Position numbers and translations under genes: made by a program. From JAJFUG01 sp964473155 (lineage in GTDB: Bacteria > Gemmatimonadota > Glassbacteria > GWA2-58-10), in assembly GCA_964473155.1 (NCBI GenBank), contig CAYYNT010000014.1:1-64000 (forward strand): a stretch of DNA of 64,000 nt. Reading direction: 5' to 3'. This document shows, one piece after another, positions 22,681 through 31,156 of the stretch (its first letter is position 1; every line of letters starts with the position of its first letter). The notes beneath the pieces are model-generated. The model saw nothing but the letters and a program-made list of their open reading frames with translations, had not been told where the DNA came from and ran no database searches.

Positions 22681-24300
22681 TCAGGTCAATCCCGAGCCGT
22701 AGATATCAAGCAGCATCTGGTTATTGGGCGAGCGGCTCTCACCTATGGAGGTCACGTACACTCCGGGTTTATCCACCAGCGGGCAGACAAATTCGCACAT
22801 TCCACATCCCACGCACAGGTGCGGATCGATATGCGGTTGCTTGACCTTGATCCTGTTCTCGCCGGCGCTGTCCAGGACCTCGACCTCCTCGAACCAGATC
22901 GCTTTCTTGGGCGTGGGGCACACCTCCTCGCAGACAATGCAGTTGTGCCCCTGGCTGTAGGGGATGCAGCGGTTCTTGTCGAAAAAGGCCAGGCCTATTT
23001 TGGTCTGGTGCTTCTCCTCCAGAGTTAGCTTTTTGATCGCCTGAGTGGGGCAGACCTGCCCGCAGAGAGTGCAGTTGAATTCGCAGTAACCCTGCTGCAT
23101 CCTCAGGTACGGCGTCCAGAATCCCTCCAGCCCGGCTTCCATCAGCGTGGGCTGTATGGCGTTCTTGATGCAGACTTTCATGCATTCGCCGCACTTGACG
23201 CAGCGGTGCAGGAACTCGGTCTCGTCGACCGCTCCGGGCGGACGGATAAGGGCCGGATTGAATTTTCTCGACTCCCTGACATCGCCACCCGAGGCGAACG
23301 GCGGAGTCTTGCGCGGGTCGATCCGGCAGAGAGCCACCGCCCCGACCGCCGCGCCAAGCGAGGTCACCACCTGACGCTTGCTGTAATCCACGCTCCGCTC
23401 CTTCCGCGACGGCAGGCCGAAACCGAACGAAATCGAGCGGCTGGGGCAGGATTCAACGCAGTTCCAGCAATACAGGCACTCGGTGCGCAACCAGGTTTCC
23501 GAGGACTGCGGCTCGCAGGCGCCCTCGCAATTGCGGCTGCACAGAAGGCAATTGGTGCAGGTTTCCTTGTTCACTCTCAGGCGAAGAAAATTGAAACGGC
23601 TCAGGATTCCGAGCAGCGCCCCCAGCGGGCAGAGAAAACGGCACCAGAAACGCCGCCGCACCTGGTTGAGAACGGCGATGGCCGTGAAGATAAGGCCGAT
23701 AAAAAGGCCCTGATAGAAATACGGCTGCTCGAACGACAGCACCTGACCGCGCAGAAAACCGAACACAGGCTGGATGACTGTATTGAGCCAGGGCCAGTCC
23801 AGCGCGAACAGCGGATAGAAAGCGGCGCGAACCAGCCAGTTGAACACCGGATTGACCGCCAGGGCAAATGAGCGGATGAGCACGGAAAAAGGATCAAGGA
23901 AGCCCACTATCTGAAGGCCGAACACCGAAGCCAGCAGAAAAAACACCGTCGCCAGGTATTTCCAGCTCTGACGTTTGTCATATCTGTTTCTGGTGATCTT
24001 GTCCTTGGGCTTTCGTCGGTTATGGCTCAGAATATGGTTGAGCGTGCCCATCGGGCAGACCCAGCCGCAGAAAAAGCGTCCCAGGCTCACGGTCAGTCCG
24101 ACCACCGCCAGGCTCCAGAGCAGCATCCGCGGGACGCTGTGTTCGGCCAGAAAAGTGGAAATCGCCACCAGCGGATCGATATCGAAAAATATCTTCACCG
24201 GATAGGCGATCGTATCGGTCCCCTTGTATTCTGTCATGACCAGCAGAAAGAGGAACAGAACGAAAAACACTGTCTGGCTGATCCGTCTCGCGTTGCGCAT
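22681..24300 (-). CDS. Membrane polyferredoxin, NapH-like and NapG-like fusion
   Basis: A 539-residue electron-transfer protein. The N-terminal half has about six membrane helices with two NapH-type Cys motifs (CGWVCPMG and CRFLCPLGAL). It then carries 4Fe-4S motifs CTNCLLCSRNCEGAC and CLYCWNCVESCP. Near residue 310 a twin-basic hydrophobic segment (SKRQVVTSLGAAVGAVALC) resembles the N-terminus of a separate NapG-type protein. Four more clusters follow (CVKCGECMKVC, CTLCGQVCP, CIVCEEVCP, CVGCGMCEFVCP). This looks like NapH fused to NapG. Its ATG overlaps the DUF362 stop as TGATG, so the two are translationally coupled. Donor and acceptor are unknown. Confidence 0.88.
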   Translation of the reverse strand: MRNARRISQTVFFVLFLFLLVMTEYKGTDTIAYPVKIFFDIDPLVAISTFLAEHSVPRMLLWSLAVVGLTVSLGRFFCGWVCPMGTLNHILSHNRRKPKDKITRNRYDKRQSWKYLATVFFLLASVFGLQIVGFLDPFSVLIRSFALAVNPVFNWLVRAAFYPLFALDWPWLNTVIQPVFGFLRGQVLSFEQPYFYQGLFIGLIFTAIAVLNQVRRRFWCRFLCPLGALLGILSRFNFLRLRVNKETCTNCLLCSRNCEGACEPQSSETWLRTECLYCWNCVESCPSRSISFGFGLPSRKERSVDYSKRQVVTSLGAAVGAVALCRIDPRKTPPFASGGDVRESRKFNPALIRPPGAVDETEFLHRCVKCGECMKVCIKNAIQPTLMEAGLEGFWTPYLRMQQGYCEFNCTLCGQVCPTQAIKKLTLEEKHQTKIGLAFFDKNRCIPYSQGHNCIVCEEVCPTPKKAIWFEEVEVLDSAGENRIKVKQPHIDPHLCVGCGMCEFVCPLVDKPGVYVTSIGESRSPNNQMLLDIYGSGLT

Positions 24301-25268
24301 CAGAGAGCCACCTCCCGGATCAGGGACGCCTCGGGGCTGATCGAGCCGAGGCCTCTTTCCTGCCCCAGCGCCAGGTATCGTATCTCCGCCGGATCGATCC
24401 CGAACAGGCCGGCCGCGCGGCTGTCAGCGGCAATGGGATCGATCGAGGCGATGACCGTGTCGGTCTGCTTGACATCCGACAGGCTGCCGCCCGAGGGACC
24501 GTTGCCGGTGAGTATGCGCACCGCGTCAACCACTGTCAGCGTGGGAGCGAAGAACGCCGTCATTTCGACAATGCTCAGGTTCACATCCTGGTGCAACTGG
24601 TTTCGCCGTCCGCCCATCAGACCGTAAAAATTCTTCATCCCGATTGTCAGGCGGCTCAGGCTGTGATGTTTGGCTATCGGAACGTTGATTATCTTGTCAA
24701 CTTCCATTGCCGGCTGGTACACCGGCCACTGCTTGATCAGCTCGCCGCCCACCTCGATCTGTTTGAAATTGAAATCTTCGAGATAAGGGCATTCGGCCCC
24801 GGCCTTCTCAGCCGCTTCCTTGATCCCGCTGCGTACGTAGCAGCGCCGCGGGTCGTTGATCGTGTTGTCAAGCACTGTCACTTTTGAGGCTCCGGCCTCC
24901 AGGCACAGAGCCACCAGGGCGGTGACAACGGCCGGGTTTGTGGTGGCGGCCTGCTCCGGCACACGGTCCCAGCCGATATTGGGTTTTATCATAACCTTGT
25001 CGCCGCGCGAGACAAACACGCCAATGCCGCCCAGTTCCTGAATGGCGCGGCGAGTGATTGCATCCGCGTCCTTGCCGGTCACCACGCTCATCACCGGGCC
25101 GGAGGTTTTCACCGGCTCCCGGCGGCGCGGCAGGGCTGCGCCACCGCCCGCGGTAGTCTTCGCACCGCCGCCCTCACCCTTCCCGGCGTCTCCGCCGCAT
25201 CCAGCCATGCCGGCGGCCAGCGCCCCGGCTCCCAGCACTTTCAGAAATTCCTTGCGCCCAATATGCAT
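24300..25268 (-). CDS. DUF362 domain-containing exported protein
   Basis: A 322-residue protein with a Tat-like or lipoprotein leader (GRKEFLKVLGAGALAAGMAGCGG; Cys about residue 24) and a Gly/Ala linker. A DUF362 domain follows, with VMIKPNIGWDRVPEQAATTNPAVV, VLDNTINDPRRCYVRSGI, KIINVPIAKHHSLSRLTIGMKNFYGLMGG and a C-terminal DPIAADSRAAGLFG. DUF362 proteins are often linked with 4Fe-4S proteins, but the activity is unknown. The ATG at 25266-25268 is used; a GTG two codons upstream, closer to GGGGGAG, is possible. It is the first gene of a two-gene unit with a promoter at 25464-25492. Confidence 0.88.
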   Translation of the reverse strand: MHIGRKEFLKVLGAGALAAGMAGCGGDAGKGEGGGAKTTAGGGAALPRRREPVKTSGPVMSVVTGKDADAITRRAIQELGGIGVFVSRGDKVMIKPNIGWDRVPEQAATTNPAVVTALVALCLEAGASKVTVLDNTINDPRRCYVRSGIKEAAEKAGAECPYLEDFNFKQIEVGGELIKQWPVYQPAMEVDKIINVPIAKHHSLSRLTIGMKNFYGLMGGRRNQLHQDVNLSIVEMTAFFAPTLTVVDAVRILTGNGPSGGSLSDVKQTDTVIASIDPIAADSRAAGLFGIDPAEIRYLALGQERGLGSISPEASLIREVAL

Positions 25269-25463
25269 CTCCACTTTTCTCCCCCGCTCCAAAACTGAAC
25301 CGGTGTCAGGTCCGAAATGTTGTTTTCATTATTCAGTGAAACTGTACTCACCTTCTCTGACAGCAGGCATGCCATTTATTTAGATTTCTCTTACATAAAA
25401 AGGCGTGCTTAAATCCGATGCGTCCACTGCCCAAAGAAAATCACAGCAAAAGGATAAACTATT

Positions 25464-25492
25464 TTAATAGCAATCCAGGACCACTTTGTCAA
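25464..25492 (-). promoter_or_regulatory. Promoter of the DUF362-polyferredoxin unit
   Basis: Minus strand: perfect -35 TTGACA (25487-25492), 17-base spacer, -10 TATTAA (25464-25469). Transcription from near 25457 gives a leader of about 190 bases. I see no riboswitch or terminator motif in it that I recognise, but its length leaves room for regulation. Confidence 0.7.
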
Positions 25493-25514
25493 CTATTTCA
25501 GTCCCGGAAAAGTT

Positions 25515-26432
25515 TCAACTAAGTTTCGCGCTGAAATACTCTACGGTTGCAGCCAGACCGCTGTCCAGGTCGGCTGAGGGAGTGAAACCCAGTCCGCGCA
25601 GCCTGGAAATGTCGGCATAGCTGGCCCGGATGTCGCCAGGACGTTCCCCGGCAAACACGATTTTCGAACGCGAACCAGTGACACTTTTTATTCTTTGCGC
25701 CAGCTCCAGCACGGTGATGAATTCCCCGCGCCCAACATTGTAAACCTCGCTGCCGCGATCCACGGCCAGAAGGATCGCCCGGACCAGGTCTTTCACGAAA
25801 ATGAAGTCCCTCACCTGGCCTCCGTCGCCGAAAATCACAAGGTCCTCGTGACGCAGGGCGCGGTGCACGAAAATCGGCACCGCGGCCGCATACTGGCTGG
25901 CCGGGTCCTGGCGTGGCCCGAACACGTTGAAAAAGCGCAGGCTTACCGTATCCAGCCCCCAGGCCTCGCGGTACATCCGCAGATAGTATTCTCCATCGAG
26001 CTTGGTCACGGCGTAGGGGCTTTTCGGTTCGGGCAGCATGTCCTCGCGCTTGGGGACCTGCGGATTGTCCCCGTACACCGCGGCGCTGCTGGCGAGAACC
26101 ACCTTGCGCGCTCCGGCTTTCCTCGCCACGGCAAGCACGTTGAGCGCACCCAGGGTGTTTATCCGCACGCACTCATCCGGGTGCTCCATGCTTTCCGGCA
26201 CGCTGACCATCGCCGCCAGGTGAAAAACCAGATCAACGCCATCCATCGCCTTTTCCAGTTCCGCGATATCCGTGACCGATCCGCGCCGGAAATCGCAGTC
26301 CAGGCCTTCCAGGTTGGCGAGATGGCCGGTGCGAAGGTTATCCAGAACACGAACCTGGTGGCCGGAGCCTGAAAAATGCTCCACAAGATGACTGCCGATA
26401 AAACCCGCGCCCCCGGTGATCAAAACGCGCAT
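25515..26432 (-). CDS. NAD-dependent nucleotide-sugar epimerase (extended SDR)
   Basis: A 305-residue extended short-chain dehydrogenase of the UDP-hexose 4-epimerase type. The Rossmann motif is TGGAGFIGSHLVEHF near the N-terminus. The catalytic set is SSAAVYG with Tyr-x3-Lys in SPYAVTKLDGEYY, followed by RFFNVFGPRQDP and FGDGGQVRDFIFVKDLV. The FGPRQDP signature resembles WbpP/Gne-like enzymes acting on UDP-GlcNAc or UDP-Glc derivatives; the exact substrate is uncertain. It probably supplies sugar nucleotides for surface polysaccharide, but no glycosyltransferase gene is nearby. It is a single gene, divergent from the aminotransferase. Confidence 0.93.
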   Translation of the reverse strand: MRVLITGGAGFIGSHLVEHFSGSGHQVRVLDNLRTGHLANLEGLDCDFRRGSVTDIAELEKAMDGVDLVFHLAAMVSVPESMEHPDECVRINTLGALNVLAVARKAGARKVVLASSAAVYGDNPQVPKREDMLPEPKSPYAVTKLDGEYYLRMYREAWGLDTVSLRFFNVFGPRQDPASQYAAAVPIFVHRALRHEDLVIFGDGGQVRDFIFVKDLVRAILLAVDRGSEVYNVGRGEFITVLELAQRIKSVTGSRSKIVFAGERPGDIRASYADISRLRGLGFTPSADLDSGLAATVEYFSAKLS

Positions 26433-26631
26433 GCGGACCTCTTATCTGTTTATTATTGTTCGTAATCGAGGGGTTGAGCCAGGCGGCCGGGATGACTATC
26501 ACACCACACCGCTGATCTCCCGGCCGAGTGAGGATTTATAATACATCCGGGCTGTAAAATCAAGCCGCATGGAATTAAGTAACCTCTGGATATACTAAAA
26601 CATGCGGAATAATCACCGCAAGCCCGATACA

Positions 26632-26660
26632 TTGACTTTCCGGTCCTTTCCTGTTAGTTT
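26632..26660 (+). promoter_or_regulatory. Promoter of the class III aminotransferase gene
   Basis: Plus strand: -35 TTGACT (26632-26637), 17-base spacer, -10 TAGTTT (26655-26660). The predicted start near 26667 leaves a 50-base leader before the TTG start codon at 26717. Confidence 0.6.
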
Positions 26661-26716
26661 TGAATTTTCCCGCCGACTATCCCATTTACTTAATGAGAAA
26701 CTGCAAGGAGGAGAGA

Positions 26717-28084
26717 TTGGCCAAGACATTTTCCACCACACCCAAAAAAGTGCCGTTTGTCGATACGCCCAACCGCAAGATCAAGACCGCCATCCCGGTT
26801 CCCGAGTCACTGCAAGTTATCGAGAGCCTGCGCCGCAACGAGCCGCTCTCGATGAGCGGCCAGCCCCTGGTCCTCTGGGACCACGCCAAGGGCGCCACGG
26901 TCTGGGACAAGTGGGGCAACCAGTGGATCGACTGGTCCAGCGGCGTGCTGATCACCAACGCCGGGCACAACCACCCGAAAATCAACAGGGCGATAATCAA
27001 CCAGGTGAAAAGCGGCCTGCTCACAAGCTACTGCTTCCCGAACGACCCGCGCGCCGAGCTGGCCCAGCTCCTGGTGGATGTCACCCCCAAGCCGATGGAC
27101 AAGGCGTTCATCCTGACCACAGGCAGCGAGACTGTCGAGTGCGTTTTCAAGCTGATGCGCACATACGGTCTGAAAAAGTACGGCAAGCACAAGATTACCG
27201 TGGTCTCGTTCGAGCGCGATTTCCACGGCCGCACACTGGGCGCACAGATGCTGGGCGGAAGCCCGGCCCTCAAGGAATGGATTGTCAATCTGGACCCGAA
27301 CATAGTCCAGGTCCCGTTCCCGGACGGTTTCCGCACGCCTGACACCAGCTTCGAGCTGTTCGAGAAGTCGCTGGCCGCGAAGAACATCACCCCGGACATG
27401 GTGGCCGGTGTCCTGATGGAAACCTACCAGGGAGGCGGAGCCAGCTTCGCTCCGCCCGAGTACGTGCAGGCCCTGCGCAAGTGGTGCGACAAGCATGGCG
27501 CGCTGCTCTGCTGTGATGAGGTGCAGGCCGGTTTCGGGCGCTGCGGCACGCTGTTCGGCTGGGAAAATTACGGCATCCTTCCCGACCTGGCCTGTTTCGG
27601 CAAGGGCATATCGAGCAGCCTGCCGGTCTCGGCCGTGGTCGGCCGCAAGGATGTGATGGACCTGTACGGCCCGAACGAGATGACCAGCACACACACCGGC
27701 AACCCGGTCTGCGCCGCCGCCGCCGTGGCCAACATCAAGGCGATCATCGAAGAGAAGATCGTGGAGCACGGCGCTGAGATGGGCCGTATCCTGCACAAGG
27801 GCCTTCAGGCCCTGAAGAAGAAGTTCCCCGCGGTTATCGGCTCGGTGCAGGGCAAAGGCATGGTGGCCGGTCTGCACATGGTCAAGAAAGGTACGATCGA
27901 GCCGGATGGCGACCTGGCCTGGAACATCGTGAATTCTTGCGTGGAGAAAGGCCTCCTGATGTTCGCCCCGGTGGGCGTGGGCAGCGCCACGGTGAAGATC
28001 AACCCGCCGCTGGTGATCAAGGAGCGTCTGTTGCGCGAGGGCCTCAAGGTGCTGGAAGAGGCTATCGCCGAGAACGTCCGTTAA
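26717..28084 (+). CDS. Class III PLP-dependent aminotransferase
   Basis: A 455-residue cytoplasmic aminotransferase of the GabT/ArgD/acetylornithine fold. Visible elements are WDKWGNQWIDWSSGV, the substrate/PLP phosphate region TTGSETVE, FHGRTLGA, the PLP-binding Asp267 in CCDEVQAGFGR and the Schiff-base Lys296 in CFGKGIS. The end is KINPPLVIKERLLREGLKVLEEAI. The start is a TTG at 26717-26719, after AAGGAGGAGAGA; an ATG at 26660 would overlap the promoter -10 and is unlikely. Substrate specificity (omega-amino acid, ornithine or amino sugar-like) cannot be determined from this context. The gene is monocistronic, ending before the terminator at 28172. Confidence 0.92.
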   Translation: MAKTFSTTPKKVPFVDTPNRKIKTAIPVPESLQVIESLRRNEPLSMSGQPLVLWDHAKGATVWDKWGNQWIDWSSGVLITNAGHNHPKINRAIINQVKSGLLTSYCFPNDPRAELAQLLVDVTPKPMDKAFILTTGSETVECVFKLMRTYGLKKYGKHKITVVSFERDFHGRTLGAQMLGGSPALKEWIVNLDPNIVQVPFPDGFRTPDTSFELFEKSLAAKNITPDMVAGVLMETYQGGGASFAPPEYVQALRKWCDKHGALLCCDEVQAGFGRCGTLFGWENYGILPDLACFGKGISSSLPVSAVVGRKDVMDLYGPNEMTSTHTGNPVCAAAAVANIKAIIEEKIVEHGAEMGRILHKGLQALKKKFPAVIGSVQGKGMVAGLHMVKKGTIEPDGDLAWNIVNSCVEKGLLMFAPVGVGSATVKINPPLVIKERLLREGLKVLEEAIAENVR

Positions 28085-28122
28085 AACAGACTCGGTTTTA
28101 AACGGATTTGACTGGATGATTA

Positions 28123-28153
28123 CGTAAGGGGCGATTCATGAATCGCCCTTACG
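28123..28153. repeat. Intergenic palindrome, GCGATTCATGAATCGC core
   Basis: A 16-bp perfect palindrome (28131-28146) inside a longer near-palindrome that starts GTAAGGG and ends CCCTTAC. I recognise this as a dispersed REP-like palindrome type found between genes in many environmental bacterial genomes; that is from memory. It lies 39 bases after the aminotransferase stop. Confidence 0.6.
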
Positions 28154-28171
28154 CATATCCAAAATATTTGC

Positions 28172-28199
28172 GGGGCACGGCATACCGTGCCCCTTTTTT
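28172..28199 (+). terminator. Intrinsic terminator after the aminotransferase gene, also a dispersed-palindrome type
   Basis: Perfect 9-bp stem GGGGCACGG (28172-28180) / CCGTGCCCC (28185-28193) with loop CATA, followed by TTTTTT. The same stem theme (GGGCNCGG...CCGTGCCC) occurs in the terminator at 5843-5873, and a variant in the core of the element at 10929-11057. Confidence 0.7.
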
Positions 28200-28238
28200 A
28201 TGCTTATTTATCGCGGGTAAAGAACACCTATAAGCCAT

Positions 28239-28267
28239 TTGCACTTCTGATCGGCGTTTCTTAAGTT
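28239..28267 (+). promoter_or_regulatory. Candidate promoter for the CehA/McbA-type gene
   Basis: TTGCAC (28239-28244), 17-base spacer, TAAGTT (28262-28267), about 70 bases before the ATG at 28344. Confidence 0.35.
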
Positions 28268-28343
28268 TGAGCATCGACTGTCCGGAATGGTCTGACGAAA
28301 AACAATCTGAAGTGGTATGCAACTTTTTTGATGGGACTGACAA

Positions 28344-29723
28344 ATGCCTAACTTCCCGTTAAGACTGACCTCGGCAAGTCTATTGCTGGCTTTTTGTTCA
28401 TCTGCATTTTGCGGTGCAGCCTTTTGTCAGTCCGATGAAAGAAACGGCGAAACAGACTCAACGGCAGGTAAAACATCATCATCAACACGCTTGAGACCGG
28501 AACCGCCGGACTGGTATGCGGGAGATATGCACGTGCACCGGAGCTGCGGCGGAGATCCTGTGCCTGACAGCGTACTTTTGCCGAAAATGAAAGAAAAAGA
28601 TCTGGCCGTAATCTCCGTACTGGCGGATATGGGCAACGGAGAGGTGAAAGATGCGGAATCAGACTTGCCGAAAGTCAACGGAAAGGATGCTCCGGAGTCA
28701 AAAGAGGGACGGATAATACACTGGGATGCGGAATGGCACTGGGATGCCACATATTCCAACTTTGAGCATCAGGCGCTGGGAGGACATCTTGTCCTGCTGG
28801 GGCTGAAAGAGGCCCATCAGATTTGGGATGAATCCCCTAACAGGATAGCGGAGTGGGCAAAAGAACAGAATGCCGTCTGCGGATTTGCCCATATGTGGTA
28901 TCTAAATGATACGATACAGAGCGAATTGAACTGCTGCATACCGATAGACTATCCTGTAGAAACCGCTCTTGGAACGATAGATTTCATATCGGACGATGTC
29001 CGTGGCAGTGACTCAGCTATCCATGCCTATTACAGGTTGCTGAATTGTGGATTCCGGCCGGGTTTTGCAGCCGGAACGGATTATCCATGCAACGATAACG
29101 AACCGCTGGGGACTCTTCTGACTTATGTGCGGGTCAAGGATAAACCCCTGACCTACGCTGACTGGATAGAAGGGATAGCAAAAGGCAGCACCGTAGTCTC
29201 GCGTAATGCGCACGATGAATTCCTGGAATTCGTGGTGAATGACAGCATCGGTCCGGGCCAGGAAATCCGGTTGAAGGGAAAGGGAACGGTTCAGGCGGAA
29301 ATAAAATGGTCCGCCGCAAAAAAACTGACCGGCAGAGTGGAACTGATATGCAACGGAAAAGTAGTGGCAAGTAAGAGTGGAACTGTAGATGCGGGCGCGC
29401 CTCTGATTCTGAAGACTTCGCAGGATTTCACCAGGAGCGGCTGGTTATGTGCCAGGCGGATGAGCCAGGAGGGCTATCAGGTTCACGCCTCCGCGGTGTT
29501 TGTAACGGTGGATGACGCTCCGGTCCGGGCCAGCGCCGAAGACGCGTTGTTTTTTGTCAGATGGATAGATAATATTCTTGAAAAAACCACACCCGGCGGT
29601 GAGTGGAACAGGTACTTCACTCATGACCTGAATGTGGTGCGGGATCGCTATAATAAGGCCAGGGAGATTTATCTGAAAATCTCAGAAGAAGCACGAAACA
29701 TTGAAGACGGTGCTGTTAAATAG
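28344..29723 (+). CDS. CehA/McbA-type PHP-domain metallohydrolase, exported
   Basis: A 459-residue protein with a signal peptide (about residues 1-29, ending AAFCQS). A PHP-type phosphoesterase domain (about 55-310) opens with the metal-binding motif WYAGDMHVHRSCGG and contains GFAHMWYL and PGFAAGTDYPCND, both offering metal ligands. A C-terminal beta-rich domain and helical tail follow. The CehA/McbA family includes carbaryl hydrolase and many secreted enzymes of unknown substrate, so only hydrolase activity on a phosphate or other ester is suggested. The DNA is less GC-rich than the flanking core genes. The stop lies 161 bases before the broken beta-helix gene; no close operon partner. Confidence 0.85.
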   Translation: MPNFPLRLTSASLLLAFCSSAFCGAAFCQSDERNGETDSTAGKTSSSTRLRPEPPDWYAGDMHVHRSCGGDPVPDSVLLPKMKEKDLAVISVLADMGNGEVKDAESDLPKVNGKDAPESKEGRIIHWDAEWHWDATYSNFEHQALGGHLVLLGLKEAHQIWDESPNRIAEWAKEQNAVCGFAHMWYLNDTIQSELNCCIPIDYPVETALGTIDFISDDVRGSDSAIHAYYRLLNCGFRPGFAAGTDYPCNDNEPLGTLLTYVRVKDKPLTYADWIEGIAKGSTVVSRNAHDEFLEFVVNDSIGPGQEIRLKGKGTVQAEIKWSAAKKLTGRVELICNGKVVASKSGTVDAGAPLILKTSQDFTRSGWLCARRMSQEGYQVHASAVFVTVDDAPVRASAEDALFFVRWIDNILEKTTPGGEWNRYFTHDLNVVRDRYNKAREIYLKISEEARNIEDGAVK

Positions 29724-29884
29724 ACTGCCTTAAATAATATTTGTTGGATTGGCGGGTTGCCAGTATCTGCTTACTGGGAGTCAATTACCGTTCCGGGTTG
29801 TTTTTTGCCTCTATCTGAATCTTTCATCGATTCCGGCTGATATCCTGGATCATCCGATAACTTCACCTGGAGAGAGATGCCCAT

Positions 29885-31033
29885 ATGAACATCTCGAAGC
29901 GTGACTTCATCATGTGCACAGGTCTGTTCGGCATGGCTCATCTTACCGGATCGGCCTCGGCATCTCAGCCCGAAGCCACTGGCGCAGAGGGTTCATCCGT
30001 GTTCAACGTCCGTGATTTCGGGGCTCTGGGTGACGGGGAAACGCCGGACTCCGAGGCCATCCAGAAAGCCCTCGATGCGGCAGGCGCTGTCAGCGGCACT
30101 GTTTATTTCCCGGCGGGACGCTATCCCTGCCACGATCTCGCCGTCCACCAGCATACGACACTCCTGGCGGAACCCCAGTGAGGATATCAGGGCCCGGCTG
30201 GAGCGACCCTGCTGCTGGATTCCGATGAGGCGGATTGCCTGCTCAACATAACCGGCGCTTTCGGAGTGCACCTAAGAGGGCTGTTCCTGCAGGGCAGGCG
30301 GGACGCGCGGAAAGAAATCCATGGAGTCTTCCTCAACAACGCGGAAAAATACAGCGACAAGGAAGACTCCATTGTCATCGACGACTGCAAGATAGCGGGG
30401 TTTTCCGGTCATGGCGTTTATCTGCTCCGCATCTGGCTGTTTATCATCCGCCACAGTATCATGCAGTACAACAAGGGATGCGGCGTCCAGATAACCGGCT
30501 GGGATGGATTCGTGACGGACAACCAGTTCTCGGGAAACGGCAGCCACGGTTTCGGCTGCGACAAAGTGGGGGCGACTGTCATGTTCACCGCCAACCGCGT
30601 GGAATGGAACGGCGGATACGGCCTGTATCTGGTCGCCGGGGATGCCTGGAACGTCACCGGCAACGCCTTCGACCGCAACTGGGGCGCCGGAATCTGCGCC
30701 AGGCAGATGCGCACCACCGCCATTACCGGCAACGTATTCCGCCGTTGCGGCAAGGACAGCAAACTTCTGGCCGAGGGGGAACACTCCTGCCATGTCCGCC
30801 TGGAGGAGTGCAGCGGTTTGACATTCGTTTCCAATACCTGCGCAGCGGGGCGCGACGACGGCGGCAAGGGCTTGTACACTCCGCAGGCCGGATTAATCCT
30901 GCGCAAGCTCAGCCATTCCATAATAGCGAACAACACGCTCTATCAGGGATATATGGACCGGATGGTCATCGATCTGGGGGAACACGGGGAAGGTTACATA
31001 TTCGAGAACAACGTCGGCTGCCCCATGGCTTGA
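29885..31033 (+). pseudogene. Right-handed beta-helix protein (pectate-lyase-like), broken by an in-frame TGA
   Basis: The reading frame runs 383 codons with a single internal stop at 30179-30181. The first part has a signal peptide (MNISKRDFIMCTGLFGMAHLTGSASA) and the Pect-lyase_RHGA_epim opening VFNVRDFGALGDGETPDSEAIQKAL. In the same frame after the stop come GYQGPAGATLLLDSDEADCLLNITGAFG, HGVFLNNAEKY, many beta-helix coils (TGNAFDRNWGAG, TGNVFRRCGKD) and GRDDGGKGLYTPQAG. The family normally has Trp at the stop position (EP-x-W-x-Y), so a TGG to TGA change is the simple explanation. Without it the product would be an exported polysaccharide-binding or -cleaving protein. The start follows GGAGAGAG. 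Confidence 0.8.
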
Positions 31034-31156
31034 GCCGCCATAATGCATTTTCAGGGATGAATAGTATTTCCTGTCAGACCAGTACTGACACAATTCCTGA
31101 CGTTCGCCAAAATAAAGCCACCTTGTACGTTATTCCCGATTCCCTATGTTCACGGC

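Noticed and set aside
30179..30181. TGA as a recoded sense codon (Trp or selenocysteine)
   Set aside because: TGA is used as a normal stop in several overlapping gene pairs here, and I see no SECIS-like context. A nonsense mutation or sequence error is simpler.
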